NCBI GenBank assembly: GCA_007131465.1
Contig: SLQN01000324.1
Span: 1-5,940, forward strand
DNA from: Paracoccaceae bacterium
Lineage (GTDB): Bacteria; Pseudomonadota; Alphaproteobacteria; Rhodobacterales; Rhodobacteraceae
Length of the DNA stretch: 5,940 nucleotides
Direction: 5' to 3'
Shown here: positions 5,360-5,940 of the stretch, in pieces
Position numbering within the stretch: the stretch's first letter is position 1
Layout of the letters: every line of letters begins with the position of its first letter
The notes under the pieces: generated by a model
What the model was told of the DNA's origin: nothing
Seen by the model: only the letters and a program-made list of their open reading frames with translations
Databases searched by the model: none
Made by a program: the position numbers and the translations under genes

Positions 5360-5365
5360 GAGAGG
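5360..5365 (+). promoter_or_regulatory. Ribosome binding site of hisA
   Basis: GAGAGG, 8 nt upstream of the ATG at 5374. It supports the chosen hisA start, which also places the catalytic Asp at residue 8 as in characterised HisA proteins. Confidence 0.6.
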
Positions 5366-5373
5366 CGCGTCGC

Positions 5374-5940
5374 ATGATCCTTTACCCGGCAATCGACCTG
5401 AAGGACGGGGCCTGTGTGCGCCTGTACAAGGGCGAGATGATGCAGGCGACCGTCTTCAATGATGATCCCGCCGCGCAAGCCCGCACCTTCGCGGATGCCG
5501 GGGCGGAATGGCTGCATCTGGTCGATCTGAACGGGGCTTTCGCCGGTGCACCGGTGAATGCAGCGGCGGTCGAAGCCATTCTGGATGCCGTGGACATCCC
5601 TTGCCAGCTTGGCGGTGGCATCCGCGACATGGCGACAATCGAAGGGTGGCTGGCGCGCGGCCTGCGGCGCGTCATTCTGGGCACGGTCGCGGTGGAGAAC
5701 CCTGCCCTTGTGCGCGAAGCGGCAGCGGCCTTTCCGGGCCAGGTGGCTGTGGGGATCGACGCGCGCGAGGGGCGCGTGGCCACCCAGGGCTGGGCCGAGG
5801 AGACCGATATCGACGTGACAACACTTGCCCGCCAGTTCGAGGATGCAGGTGTTGCGGCACTGATCTATACGGATATCAACCGCGACGGGGCGATGCAGGG
5901 GCCGAATGTGGCGGCGACTGCCGCCCTTGCGCAGGCCGTG
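5374..5940 (+). CDS. hisA: HisA, phosphoribosylformimino-AICAR ribotide isomerase (3' end outside window)
   Basis: The first 189 codons of a (beta/alpha)8-barrel enzyme that carries out the Amadori rearrangement of ProFAR to PRFAR, the fourth step of histidine synthesis. The gene runs off the window with no stop; the full family length is about 240 residues. The start [12 protein letters not shown] gives the catalytic Asp at D8. Then come HLVDLNGAF (48-56), the phosphate-binding GGGIR (80-84), [11 protein letters not shown] (100-110), the second catalytic Asp at D129 in [14 protein letters not shown] (127-140), and [14 protein letters not shown] (165-178). The TrpNVDxG-type loops identify HisA rather than the related HisF, which begins differently and carries other active-site motifs. 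hisF commonly follows in alphaproteobacteria. The gene upstream is the PAS protein rather than hisH; a promoter within the 102-nt gap is possible but I could not place one convincingly. Confidence 0.96.
   Translation, partial: MILYPAIDLKDGACVRLYKGEMMQATVFNDDPAAQARTFADAGAEWLHLVDLNGAFAGAPVNAAAVEAILDAVDIPCQLGGGIRDMATIEGWLARGLRRVILGTVAVENPALVREAAAAFPGQVAVGIDAREGRVATQGWAEETDIDVTTLARQFEDAGVAALIYTDINRDGAMQGPNVAATAALAQAV

Noticed and set aside
1..5940. Mobile element, CRISPR, toxin-antitoxin or defence island
   Set aside because: All strands are occupied by housekeeping-type genes with uniform composition; no transposase, integrase, repeat array or att-like site is seen.

Overview
The window is high-GC DNA (roughly 60-65% by eye) with ordinary bacterial chromosomal genes. 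Codon use, the gene families, and the small PAS_5-type protein all point to an alphaproteobacterium, most likely a member of the Rhodobacterales/Rhodobacteraceae. This placement is an inference from gene content; no rRNA or other marker gene is present.

Layout. A diheme c-type cytochrome with an N-terminal export signal (1-882, +) is followed by an AI-2E/PerM-family membrane protein (1006-2184, +). This second gene converges, with only 18 nt between stop codons, on a minus-strand cluster that reads from right to left: yicC (endoribonuclease, 4491-3589), gmk (guanylate kinase, 3599-2931) and 5-formyltetrahydrofolate cyclo-ligase (2781-2203). yicC and gmk overlap by 11 nt if the ATG start of gmk is used. 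gmk and the cyclo-ligase gene are separated by 149 nt holding two strong inverted repeats. Right of yicC and divergent from it is a single-domain PAS protein (4690-5271, +). The 198-nt divergent intergenic region carries a perfect TTAA-N7-TTAA motif, which is the classic binding site of the cell-cycle regulator CtrA, plus a 10-bp direct repeat spaced 21 bp apart. The window ends inside hisA (5374 onward, +), which is intact as far as it is visible.

How the genes relate. yicC-gmk is a widespread alphaproteobacterial pairing of RNA decay with GMP phosphorylation. The cyclo-ligase recycles 5-formyl-THF into the one-carbon pool that feeds purine synthesis, so it is metabolically compatible with gmk. 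HisA is also linked to purine/AICAR metabolism through histidine synthesis. The cytochrome and the AI-2E protein are membrane or periplasmic genes with no clear functional tie to the rest.

I see no mobile element, CRISPR array, tRNA, rRNA or obvious defence system. The features most worth a second look are non-coding: the CtrA-like control region in front of the PAS gene, the structured gmk/cyclo-ligase spacer (a place where 6S RNA sits in many proteobacteria, though I cannot recognise 6S here), and the hairpin between the PAS gene and hisA.
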